From NCBI GenBank assembly GCA_016618085.1, contig JABLTG010000078.1:25663-89662 (forward strand): a stretch of 64,000 nucleotides of DNA. The letters are read 5' to 3'. This document shows, in pieces, positions 54,360 through 63,575 of this stretch; positions within the stretch are counted from its first letter, which is position 1; the number at the start of each line of letters is the position of its first letter. Position numbers and translations under genes: made by a program. The notes beneath the pieces were generated by a model, which had not been told where the DNA came from, searched no databases, and worked only from the letters and a program-made list of their open reading frames with translations. The DNA is from Neovahlkampfia damariscottae (taxonomy: Eukaryota > Heterolobosea > Selenaionea > Neovahlkampfiida > Neovahlkampfiidae).

Positions 54360-54389
54360 AAACCTCCCCATTTTTTTTTTTGAGCCAAA

Positions 54390-56021
54390 ATGAATGCTGA
54401 ACAACTTGCTTCATTTCTTCAAAAAGCAACTCAAGATAAACCATCAACTAATCAACCAACACCAAATAATCAACCAACACAACCAACACAACCTGTAAAC
54501 CAACCAACTCAGAATAAACAAAACATTACTCAATTTTTGGAGAAACATCAAAAGATATTATCACCAGAAGACTTTGAAAAATTAAAAATGTTGGCTGTTC
54601 AACTTCAATCAAAAAAAATAACAAAACAAGATTTTGAAAAAGAATTTGGAATTATTAATGCAAGACATCAACAAAGAATTAAAAATCAAAGTAACAATAT
54701 TCCTGTAACTCAAACAAGACCACAAACAACAACACAACCACAATCTTTACTTGAAAAACATACACAACAATTATCACCAGAAATGAAACAACTGATAATA
54801 ATGTATTCAAATACACCAAAAGAAAAAAAACAAGAAACATTACAAAAGCATCCTGAATTGATTCCAATATTAAGAAAAATAGCTGAACAAAAAAATGCAC
54901 AAAAAATGCAAGCCACTCAAACTGCACAATCAACTCAACCAATTCAACAACCAAAACCACAATCAACACAACAACCAGTTCAAAAACAACCTATTGTTCA
55001 ACAAAAAACCCAAGTTATACAACAATCAATACAAAAACCTACTGCCATGAAACCTCAAAATTTTCAACCTCCTCCTCAAGGTTTCATTCAAAGACAAAAT
55101 GTTCCTGGTCAAAAGACACTTCAACAACAACAACAAATTCAACAACAAATGCAACAAAATAAAATAAATCAAGAAAGAGTTCAACAGCAACAACAACAAC
55201 AACAACAATTACTACAACAACAACAACCTCCAACAAAAAAACAAAAAGTAGCTGAACCAAAGAAATCAGGAAGACCAGCAAAAGAGGAAGAAACAGATAT
55301 TGATTCATTGAATGATGTTACAAAAATAGCAGGTGTTAATTTAGAAAAAGAAGATTCATTATGGGACGAAGATGAAGAATCAACTGAAAAGTATTATTTT
55401 CAAAAACAACCAGATTTCTTAAATAAAGGACCATTAACAAATAAAATACAATTAAAAGCAAATCAAATGAAACTAACAGAAATATCAGATGAAGTTTATG
55501 ATTGTATTTCATTATCAGTTCAAGAAAGAATGTACAACATAATAGATGATTTAATTAAAATATCAAATCATAGACATGTTAAACATGATTTTAAATCAGT
55601 TACTTCAAGAAAAGAAAAAATGTTATTTGAATCAATGAATGTTTTAAAAGAATCTGTTAAAATGGTTGAAAGTGAAGACAAAACTGAAAAAAAAAAAATT
55701 ACAAAAAAATCAGATAAAAAAGATGACGAGGATGAGGATTATAAAACATCAAGTGCAAATATGGCTGCAGAAATGGCAATCATTGGTGATTTTGGAACAT
55801 CAAAAAAAAGAAAAATGATGTTTGACTCAAAAACAACATCCTCTTCAACTTCTTCAACACCAAATTCAGATAATGATTCAATGTCTTCTTTAACTTCAAA
55901 TTTTCAAAAAAAAAAGAAAAAATCAACAATTGAGTTAAATGACATTTTACTTCACATGGAAAAAGAAGAAAAATTAAAAAAATCAAAACTCTTACATGGA
56001 GTTTATTTGAAAAGAAAATAA
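54390..56021 (+). CDS. TAF4: TAF4-like subunit of TFIID
   Basis: 543 residues, single exon. Two or three RST-type segments sit in the N-terminal half (ITQFLEKHQKILSPEDFEKL with KKITKQDFEKEFG; LLEKHTQQLSPEMKQLI), as in TAF4 and RCD1-SRO-TAF4 proteins. A glutamine-rich middle follows. The C-terminal TAF4 histone-fold region is DVTKIAGVNLEKE, ITEISDEVYDCISLSVQERMYNIIDDLIKIS (residues shortened here), then a K-rich coiled end with ANMAAEMAIIG. TAF4 pairs with TAF12 in TFIID. Runs of Gln come from CAA codons only, as at Spt20. Confidence 0.85.
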   Translation: MNAEQLASFLQKATQDKPSTNQPTPNNQPTQPTQPVNQPTQNKQNITQFLEKHQKILSPEDFEKLKMLAVQLQSKKITKQDFEKEFGIINARHQQRIKNQSNNIPVTQTRPQTTTQPQSLLEKHTQQLSPEMKQLIIMYSNTPKEKKQETLQKHPELIPILRKIAEQKNAQKMQATQTAQSTQPIQQPKPQSTQQPVQKQPIVQQKTQVIQQSIQKPTAMKPQNFQPPPQGFIQRQNVPGQKTLQQQQQIQQQMQQNKINQERVQQQQQQQQQLLQQQQPPTKKQKVAEPKKSGRPAKEEETDIDSLNDVTKIAGVNLEKEDSLWDEDEESTEKYYFQKQPDFLNKGPLTNKIQLKANQMKLTEISDEVYDCISLSVQERMYNIIDDLIKISNHRHVKHDFKSVTSRKEKMLFESMNVLKESVKMVESEDKTEKKKITKKSDKKDDEDEDYKTSSANMAAEMAIIGDFGTSKKRKMMFDSKTTSSSTSSTPNSDNDSMSSLTSNFQKKKKKSTIELNDILLHMEKEEKLKKSKLLHGVYLKRK

Positions 56022-56106
56022 AATTTTTTTTGACTTCTAAAAACCTTCCAATTGAACAATCAAATTAAATTTATTTTTAGATCCCTTTAATTATTTAACC
56101 GTTTAG

Positions 56107-56112
56107 CCAATC
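56107..56112 (+). promoter_or_regulatory. CCAAT box of the EGF membrane-protein gene
   Basis: CCAATC 37 nt before the ATG at 56150. Confidence 0.45.
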
Positions 56113-56149
56113 GGAAATTTTTGAAACAAATTGAAGTGAATACAAAAAG

Positions 56150-56629
56150 ATGTCATCAGCGTTGTTAAAATTATCTGCTTTTATATTTTTAAGTTTATTT
56201 ATAATAACAACATCAATCTCAGTATCACCTTCTTGTACAAAAAATTCAAATAACGAATGCACTGAAGAACAACAACCTGAACTTGATGTTCAGGCAATTT
56301 GGACTTGTTATGGTATAAATAATACACACCCTTTTGTATGTTCAGGAAACGGAAATTGTTCAATGGACGGAAATTGTACTTGTGGAAACGATTATTTGGG
56401 TTTACAATGTCAATATAAACCTGCTCAACTTGATTTATCAGTACAAATAGTAATGATTAGTTTTGCATCTATTTCTGCAGTTGGAACAATTATTGGTTTA
56501 TCAGTTGCTTTTATAGCCATCGGAATTTATTTAATCCAAGATTGTATAAATTCACGTAAAGATCTTGTGTTACAACAAAAATTAAATAATATGAACAGAG
56601 AATTAAAAAAAGGATATCACGAAGTATAA
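56150..56629 (+). CDS. Type I membrane protein with one EGF-like module
   Basis: 159 residues: signal peptide (LSAFIFLSLFIITTSIS), a short extracellular part with N-glycosylation sequons, an EGF-like module (CSGNGNCSMDGNCTCGNDYLG LQC, six Cys), one membrane helix (IVMISFASISAVGTIIGLSV), and a basic cytosolic tail. A small cell-surface receptor or adhesion protein; no specific family recognised. Confidence 0.72.
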   Translation: MSSALLKLSAFIFLSLFIITTSISVSPSCTKNSNNECTEEQQPELDVQAIWTCYGINNTHPFVCSGNGNCSMDGNCTCGNDYLGLQCQYKPAQLDLSVQIVMISFASISAVGTIIGLSVAFIAIGIYLIQDCINSRKDLVLQQKLNNMNRELKKGYHEV

Positions 56630-56738
56630 ATAAAAACAATTTTTTTGAAAAATGTATTTGTAAATTCTTGAGAATAATAAAGTTATTATTGGTTGAATTC
56701 TACACCAATTGAATCAAGTCCTTTACAAGCACATTGGA

Positions 56739-57405
56739 ATGTCGAAAAACGAGTCTTCATTAAGTACATCAAGATTAATAGAAGAAAGAAAAAGTTGGAG
56801 AAAAGATCATCCTCATGGATTTTGGGCTAGACCTGTCACAGAAAATGGAAAATTAGACTTATACAAGTGGGAAGTTGGTACGAAAATATATTTTTAAATT
56901 TCAAAAAGGAATACCAGGAAAACAGAATGTAAAATATAAAAATTAATCTAAAATAAAAAAAAACAGACAATTTGGGAAGGTGGCGAATATCATTTAGGTA
57001 ATTAGAAAAAAAAAAAAATTTATTTTTGAAAAGTTATGGAATTTTCTACAGAGTATCCTTCAAGTATTTTTAAATTTAATATTTATTTTTATTTATTTTA
57101 GAACCACCAAAATGTAGATTTACACCTACACTTTTTCATCCAAATGTTTATCCATCTGGAACTGTTTGTTTGAGTATTTTAAATGAAGAGAAAGATTGGA
57201 AACCGAGTATCACTGTAAAACAAGTATGATTATTTATCTTTTTTTTAATAAAAATAAAAAGATTTTATTAGGAGTACAAGATTTATTAGATAATCCAAAT
57301 ATTGGTGATCCAGCTCAAGCAGAACCATATCATTTATATTGCAATAACAAAAAGGATTATGAAAAAAAAGTAAAACAAATAGCTGCAGCTTCAAAACCAA
57401 AATAA
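56739..57405 (+). CDS. UBC9: SUMO-conjugating enzyme Ubc9
   Basis: Six exons: 56739-56877, 56909-56928, 56967-56997, 57034-57063, 57102-57223 and 57262-57405; 161 residues. Exons 2-4 are only 20, 31 and 30 nt. [60 protein letters not shown] with the catalytic Cys, [31 protein letters not shown] and the KKVKQ end follow Ubc9 throughout. Ubc9 is the only SUMO E2. The micro-exons and five short introns make this the most fragmented gene per length in the window. Confidence 0.93.
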
Positions 57406-57547
57406 AAAAATAAAAAGAAATGTCATAATTTTTTTTTCGCAAAAAAAATATAGATGTGTGAAAAATAAATTTTTGTGAAGAAAAAAAACAAAAAAAATCA
57501 CTTTAATTTTTTAACCAATAATATTTTGTTAAATCACCAAGAATCAT

Positions 57548-57553
57548 CCAATT
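57548..57553 (+). promoter_or_regulatory. CCAAT box of the Arp2 gene
   Basis: CCAATT 25 nt before the ATG at 57579. Confidence 0.45.
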
Positions 57554-57578
57554 AGAAAACTTTATTTTTTTTGTAATA

Positions 57579-58872
57579 ATGAGCACTACAATCGTTTGTG
57601 ATAATGGAACTGGTGTAAGACATCAATAATTTAACAACCAAATAGTTTGTAAAATGTGGTTTTGCTGGTGATAATTTCCCATCATCAGTATTTCCAGCTA
57701 TGGTTGGTAGACCTATGCTTCGTTCAGACGAAAAAATCAGTGATATGGAAATTAAAGTAAAAACCTTATAAAAACTAAAAAAATATTTCAGGATATCATG
57801 GTTGGTGATGAATGTGCAGCACTTCGTTCAAATTTAGACGTTAAATACCCAGTCGATAATGGAAAAATTATTAATTGGACAGACATGGAACATCTCTGGG
57901 ATTATACATGGGATAAATTAAAAATAAATCCAAAAGGTAAACAAAAAGATATTTTTTAACATTTTTCAGAATGTAATATTCTTTTAACAGAACCACCAAT
58001 GAATCCATTAAGTAACCGTAAAAGAATGGTTTCAACAATGTTTGAAAAATACAAATTCAAAGGAGTTCACGTTGAAATTCAAGCTGTTCTTTCTTTATAC
58101 GCTCAAGGTTTAGTTACAGGTATTGTTGTTGATTCAGGTGATGGTGTTACTCATGTTGTACCAGTTTATGAAGGTTTTTGTCTTTCACATATCGTTTCAA
58201 GATTAGATTTAGCTGGAAGAGATATTACAAATTATCTCATTAAACTTATGCTTTACCGTGGTTATACTTTCAATAGAACAGCTGATTTTGAAACAGTTAG
58301 AATTATTAAAGAAAAATTCTGTTATGTTTCATGCGACTTAGATTTAGATAAAAAATTAGCTTTAGAAACAACAACTTTAGTAAAAAGTTATGAATTACCT
58401 GATGGAAGAGAAATTAAAATTGCTGCTGAAAGATTTGAAGCTTCAGAAGCTCTTTTCAAACCTCATTTAATTGATGTTGATGGTCTTGGAATGTCTGATT
58501 TAATTTTTAATACTATCAATAACGCTGATCTTGATACAAGAAAAAGTGTAAGTTTATTTGAAAAAAAATATTCATCATTTTTTATAGTTCTACCAACATA
58601 TTGTTCTTTCTGGTGGTTCAACTATGTATCCAGGTTTACCTTCAAGACTTGAAAAAGATATTAAAGAATTGTATTTGAAAAATATTTTGAAAGGAGATAA
58701 ATCAAGATTAAAAGATTTTAAAATTAAAGTCGAAGATCCACCAAGAAGAAAACATATGGTATTTTTAGGTGGTGCTGTTTTAGCTGATATTATGAAAAAA
58801 GAAGAAAAAGGATGGATGACAAGAGAAAATTTCTTAGAACAAGGAATTGATAGACTTCTTAACCCAAAATAA
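57579..58872 (+). CDS. ARP2: Actin-related protein 2
   Basis: Exons 57579-57614, 57646-57756, 57792-57936, 57970-58547 and 58588-58872; introns 31-40 nt; 384 residues. [74 protein letters not shown] and [20 protein letters not shown] carry the nucleotide-binding loops. GRPMLRSDE and [16 protein letters not shown] identify Arp2 rather than actin. It nucleates branched actin in the Arp2/3 complex, consistent with amoeboid movement. Confidence 0.94.
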
Positions 58873-58931
58873 ATTAAAGTTATGTTTTTGTTTCAAATTT
58901 TTTTTTCTCTTTTTATTTTTATTCCCCTTGT

Positions 58932-58937
58932 CCAATC
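58932..58937 (+). promoter_or_regulatory. CCAAT box of the nucleotidyltransferase/F-box gene
   Basis: CCAATC 30 nt before the ATG at 58968. Confidence 0.45.
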
Positions 58938-58967
58938 CAAATCATTACCGCAGATTTTTTTCAACAG

Positions 58968-61649
58968 ATGGAAAAAAGTGCAGCAAATTTAACTGTTATC
59001 AATTCAATAATTCATAAAGGATACTACAAGAACAAAATCCAAAAAATATATCAAATTGGTTCAAGAGTATACAAGTGCTTTGAAAAAACATCTGATTATG
59101 ATTATCTTGTAGTTTATGAGTCTAAAGATAATATAGATGAAGTATTTGGTGAAGATGACATAAATATTCATTTAATTTCAGAATCAAATTTTCAAAAGAA
59201 TATTGAAAAACATTTACCTTTTTATTTATTAACAAAATGGTTACCTGAAGAAAATATTCTTCTTTCAAACAAAAAAGACAAAAAATTTTTGATTGATTAT
59301 AATTTAGTTTACAAATATTTTATTGCAGAAAAAGATTTATGTATTAATAAATCAATGAGATATTTTAATTCAAATCTTAGAACTTCATTAAAGAATATTA
59401 TACATGCAATTAGATATAGTTTATTTGGAATTCAAATACTTGAAAAAGGATTTATTTATGATTATACTTGTGCAAATGATTATTATAATGAAATATTTAA
59501 ATTAAATTTTGATTCATGGGAAAAATATATTGAATATTTCAAAATTGTATTTGAAAAAATTGAAAAGAAATTTGAATTAATGAAAAATGAATTTGATGAA
59601 GTTATTTCAAAATTTAACAAAAAACCAAAACAAGGATTAATCCTCACTCAATTCTTAAAAGAATTCAAAATTGAAGATTTAGAAAAATATTTTTGTATTG
59701 AAGTGACAAAAAAACAAAACAAAATCATATTAGAATTATCAAAAACATCAAATATTTCTTTAAAATTGGTTAAAGAATGTAACCCAATCATTTTAAATGA
59801 GAAATTAGAAATTCTTGGAATTGGATTACAAAATTTCTTTGATTCAACAATTGAAGATGAAATACCAAAAATTTCAAAAGAAAAGCAAACATTAATTTCA
59901 ATTTCTGGAGATTTCTCAAGATCAATTATTTTTCATGACGGAAATGATTGGATCGAATATTTAGATGATAATTTCCAAAAATTGAATGAAGAAAAACAAA
60001 AGAAATATCAAAATATATCAACATCATTTTCATTTAATTTCATTGAACAACATTATCCAAAATTATTTTCAGTTGTTGACAGATATTCATTCAAAGATCT
60101 AAATCCAAAAAAATTTTCGGATCATTTTATAATTGCTTCACGGGATTATGAAGATGATCAATTAGGTATATATTATGATACTGAATCGTATATTGATGAA
60201 AAATTCATTTTAATTGATGATGATTTTAATCATATTTTTTTCAAACATCCAATGATCAAAATATTCAAAACTAAAGATGAAGAAAAATATTTAGATTTAA
60301 TTAGAAAGTCAGATTTAACTTCTGGATTATCATTGGAATATAAAACCTATTTGAGAAATTTATCAAAAGATAAATTGACATTTTATAACAAGTTAGAAGA
60401 AAAATATCAAAAATTAGTGAACAATATATTTAATAGTTGTGAGTTTGACAGAGATCCATTTTATGAAAAAGCATATGAATCATGTGAAATTGATGAAGCT
60501 GGTTTAATTGAATGGCTTGGTGAAATTGATTTGAAAGATTTTTTGAAATTATTAAATCATAAAAGAGAAAGATGTAAAATTGATAAAATTTGGGGAGAAA
60601 TTAAAATGTATGATATTATTCCAACTGAAATATTAATTTTAATTTTTCAATATGTTGATGGTTCAACCATGAAATTAATTTCATACGCAACATCAAGACA
60701 TTTCAATTGGATTCGATCAAATGAACATTTAGTGAATACTGTATTTCAATCAAAATTACAATTTTATTCAAAACAAATGTTTGATTCAATTGTACCTTTT
60801 AAAGATACAAAACAATTTCAAATCTATTCAAGAATGTTACCTTATAAATTGAGCAACTATTCACCCACTTTTAATATTTATGATAATTTATATTTAATTT
60901 CACCACGTGAATTAAATGATTATGAAAAATTAAATTTCAAAATTTATCAAAATGAAACACCAAAAGCAAAATCAATTGTTTCATTTGAAAAATTCTTAAT
61001 GAATTTTAAAGAACATTTTCATTATGATATTTGGAAAGATTTTATAAATTGGGATTGTTTTCAAGTGATTGGAGGATCTGTGCTAAAATGTTTGTTAGAA
61101 GATTCATTTGAAGATCCAAATCAAGATATTGATATTTTTTGTACTTTTCCTGATTTTTATGAATATGATCGTTTTATTGAACCATTCAATACTGGAATGA
61201 GAAAATACGGAGCTGAAGAACAACACACAAATGGATATGAAGATTCAGTGAGAACAGTTAAAGTTAAAATAAAAAAAAAAGAATTGAAATTTCAATTTGT
61301 TTTAAATGAAATGGAATATTACAATTTGGATATGGATTGTTGTCAAATTGGTTTCAATGGAAAACAAGTAATGGTCACTCATTCATTTATTCAATCAATA
61401 AACACCGGAACAATGATGAATTATCATTTGAGAGATTCAATGACAACAAAAAGTATTAATAGAATTGAAAAATATAGAAAAAGAGGATTTTCTTTTTTAT
61501 GTCCAGATCAATATGATTATTATGATATGACTTTGTCTAAAGAAGAAGAAGAAGAAGAAGATGATGAAGAAGAAGATTTTGAATACAACAATGATAGTTT
61601 GGAAATTTCATCAAAAATGAAGGATATTATTCAACAAAAAGTTAAATAA
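58968..61649 (+). CDS. Nucleotidyltransferase-like / F-box / nucleotidyltransferase-like fusion
   Basis: 893 residues, single exon. N-terminal fold, about residues 20-75: YQIGSRVYKCFEKTSDYDYLVV, the GS...DxD layout of DNA polymerase beta-like nucleotidyltransferases, then helices with AIRYSLFGIQIL. Around residue 547 an F-box-like segment, DIIPTEILILIFQYVDGSTM. A second nucleotidyltransferase-like core is near residues 698-725: QVIGGSVLKCLL, then QDIDIFCTFPDF, followed by VKVKIKKKELKFQFV. The C-terminus is acidic (GAA runs). The F-box would place it in an SCF ubiquitin ligase; the other folds may transfer a nucleotide or be inactive. All functional statements are inference. Confidence 0.65.
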   Translation: MEKSAANLTVINSIIHKGYYKNKIQKIYQIGSRVYKCFEKTSDYDYLVVYESKDNIDEVFGEDDINIHLISESNFQKNIEKHLPFYLLTKWLPEENILLSNKKDKKFLIDYNLVYKYFIAEKDLCINKSMRYFNSNLRTSLKNIIHAIRYSLFGIQILEKGFIYDYTCANDYYNEIFKLNFDSWEKYIEYFKIVFEKIEKKFELMKNEFDEVISKFNKKPKQGLILTQFLKEFKIEDLEKYFCIEVTKKQNKIILELSKTSNISLKLVKECNPIILNEKLEILGIGLQNFFDSTIEDEIPKISKEKQTLISISGDFSRSIIFHDGNDWIEYLDDNFQKLNEEKQKKYQNISTSFSFNFIEQHYPKLFSVVDRYSFKDLNPKKFSDHFIIASRDYEDDQLGIYYDTESYIDEKFILIDDDFNHIFFKHPMIKIFKTKDEEKYLDLIRKSDLTSGLSLEYKTYLRNLSKDKLTFYNKLEEKYQKLVNNIFNSCEFDRDPFYEKAYESCEIDEAGLIEWLGEIDLKDFLKLLNHKRERCKIDKIWGEIKMYDIIPTEILILIFQYVDGSTMKLISYATSRHFNWIRSNEHLVNTVFQSKLQFYSKQMFDSIVPFKDTKQFQIYSRMLPYKLSNYSPTFNIYDNLYLISPRELNDYEKLNFKIYQNETPKAKSIVSFEKFLMNFKEHFHYDIWKDFINWDCFQVIGGSVLKCLLEDSFEDPNQDIDIFCTFPDFYEYDRFIEPFNTGMRKYGAEEQHTNGYEDSVRTVKVKIKKKELKFQFVLNEMEYYNLDMDCCQIGFNGKQVMVTHSFIQSINTGTMMNYHLRDSMTTKSINRIEKYRKRGFSFLCPDQYDYYDMTLSKEEEEEEDDEEEDFEYNNDSLEISSKMKDIIQQKVK

Positions 61650-61745
61650 AAAATTTAATTTTTATTCAATAATTCTTCCATTTCTGGTTCGGAAGCCTTC
61701 AGATTTGTGTTTTTGATTTACAGTTAGTATTGATCTATATTTTTT

Positions 61746-61774
61746 CTTGTTTGTTACAATTTGTAACAAACAAG
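61746..61774. repeat. Perfect 13-bp inverted repeat with 3-nt spacer
   Basis: CTTGTTTGTTACA at 61746-61758 is the exact reverse complement of 61762-61774; spacer ATT. It lies in the 145-bp gap between convergent gene ends. It could be a 3'-end hairpin or a protein-binding palindrome. Confidence 0.75.
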
Positions 61775-61794
61775 TCACCAGGAGTGTGTCATGT

Positions 61795-62326
61795 TTAAAA
61801 ATATTCCGAAATTTTTGCTGATAATTTTTTTGTTAAACTTTTTGTTTTAGATCCAAATGAATTTTTCTTTTTTGGTGGTTGTGGATAACTGAATGTTTCA
61901 AAATCCTTTGTATTTTTGAATCTTTCAAAGCAGTCAACTAACAAATAATCAACTTCGTATTTCACGGATTTGAATAATTGTTGAGTGACTTTTTCTGGAT
62001 GGGAAATCAAGATATCTCTTATTGGAGCAAGTTTCTTTTCAGTGATGTTGAGTTGAAAAGGAGCGTCAGTGATCAAGAAATCTTCGTAGATTTTCATTGC
62101 TTGATAGTTCAATTCATCTTTTGTTTCAGCTTGTGAAAATTCGTTTTCTTTGATCAAAAAGAAGAGGTTTTCGATACAGCTTTGAAAGGTCAATTTTTTT
62201 TTTTTTTTCTTACAATTCTTGGATACAATGGTTTTGAAATAATCCAAGGAGTTGTTGATCCTTGAGAACATGTGATAAAGAGCAGGTTGATAACATTGGA
62301 CTGTAGCTTTTTGTTGTGTCGATCAT
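61795..62326 (-). CDS. RGS-domain protein, copy A
   Basis: Exons 62214-62326 and 61795-62179 with a 34-nt intron; 165 residues starting MIDTTKSYS. The RGS fold spans almost the whole protein: VLKDQQLLGLFQNHC, (intron) CIENLFFLIKENEF, MKIYEDFLITDAPFQLNI, RDILISHP, YEVDYLLVDCFERFKN. The ENLFF segment equals the ENLxFW of canonical RGS. A basic tail (KTKSLTKKLSAKISEYF) could touch the membrane. It should accelerate GTP hydrolysis on G-alpha. Paralogue of 62743-63290 with the same intron position. Confidence 0.8.
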
Positions 62327-62352
62327 TGTTGTTATTTATGACAATTTTTTTT

Positions 62353-62358
62353 GATTGG
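62353..62358 (-). promoter_or_regulatory. CCAAT box (ATTGG on +) of RGS copy A
   Basis: GATTGG 27 nt upstream of the minus-strand ATG at 62326. Confidence 0.4.
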
Positions 62359-62742
62359 CTTAAGTAAACAAAATGAGGAAAAAGGGGGAACCATATCTGG
62401 AGAACAGTACTCCAAATTCGGAAAGGATTTTAAAAATGGAAATTTGTCTTGAATTTTGGGTCTGTGAATCCCCAAAATCAAAAATACGAAATCACCTTTT
62501 TTGATCATGACATGTTCAAAACCGGATCGACGACAAAACAGCACAATTCATAACTCATTAATTATGTACTGTTTTTGGCTTCAGCAAACCTCTAACTTGT
62601 TGGAAAACTTTGTGAGAAATATTTTCCAAATTTGAAAAGAGTTACAAATGCTTATTGGATAATGATACAGTTTATTAAATGTCGTTCTGATTTGCTCGAA
62701 TGATGCGTTTGCTTCATTGAGACTTTTGAGTTGATTAGTACT
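62359..62742. other. Spacer between the tandem RGS genes
   Basis: 384 bp without a convincing gene. A 70-codon minus-strand frame at 62332-62544 begins at a near-cognate codon and has no domain. No repeat shared with the neighbours was noticed. Confidence 0.4.
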
Positions 62743-63290
62743 TCAGTCTTTTCCTAATTGACTTGAAATGTGAGCTATGAACTGTGCTATTATGTTTCCT
62801 GATTGAATTTTTTCTTTTTCTGAGATTTGATTTTTAATGATTGAAGGTAAAATATACTTTTCAAACTCATTTGAATCTTTAAACCTTTGAAAACAATCAA
62901 CCAATAGATAATCAACCTCATATCGCACATTTTTAAAAAGTTTTGAATCAATAACCTTTTTATTGAGTATAATATCTCTTAATGGGTTCAATATCTTTTC
63001 TGAAATGTTGATTTCAAACGGTGATTCAGGATGTAAAAAATCTTGATATATTTCCAAAGCCATTTTATCCAATTCCTTTTGAGTGACCAACTTAGAAAAC
63101 TCATTTTCCTTTATCAAAAAGAAAAGGTTCTCAATACAACTGGAATTGTTAAAAAATTTATGTTTGTTTCTTACAGTTCTTTCATACAGTGATTTTGAAA
63201 CATCGCCAATATTTCTCTGTCTTGAAGAACTTCATTCAAAGTATATTGATCAACTTGTCGCGTTATTTTCGACTTTATAGTTTCCTCCAT
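62743..63290 (-). CDS. RGS-domain protein, copy B
   Basis: Exons 63175-63290 and 62743-63139, intron 35 nt; 170 residues. LNEVLQDREILAMFQNHC, (intron) CIENLFFLIKENEF, LEIYQDFLHPESPFEINI, RDIILNKK, YEVDYLLVDCFQRFKD. It is clearly the tandem duplicate of copy A: same intron, same FQNHC...CIENLFF join, same YEVDYLLVDCF core; the ends have diverged (GNIIAQFIAHISSQLGKD here). Confidence 0.8.
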
Positions 63291-63335
63291 CGCGAAGTTC
63301 TTTCAAAATAAGACGTTTTTGAGGTGGGTGAATTT

Positions 63336-63341
63336 GATTGG
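63336..63341 (-). promoter_or_regulatory. CCAAT box (ATTGG on +) of RGS copy B
   Basis: GATTGG 46 nt upstream of the minus-strand ATG at 63290. Confidence 0.4.
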
Positions 63342-63575
63342 TTCAAACTTCATACAAATTGGTCAATACGAAGACCATTTTAGGAAGGTCATCCTAAATG
63401 AAACAAAACAATATACAAATTTAGGTGTTTATTTCCAACTTTTTATATAATACCCTTTTCATTAAATCTCTGGGTGAAAACTTCAAAGTCTCAGGAGTTA
63501 TTTCCACAAGAAATACAAAAATTTATTATTCAATCAATACAACGCTATCTTAAAACTGACTTTTCTGTATTCTGA

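Noticed and set aside
61654-61790. Minus-strand frame ending KSEGFRTRNGRIIE in the convergent gap
   Set aside because: No ATG or usable splice site found; it runs through the palindrome and is probably chance.
62332-62544. 70-codon minus-strand ORF between the RGS genes
   Set aside because: Near-cognate start, no domain, overlaps the promoter of RGS copy A.
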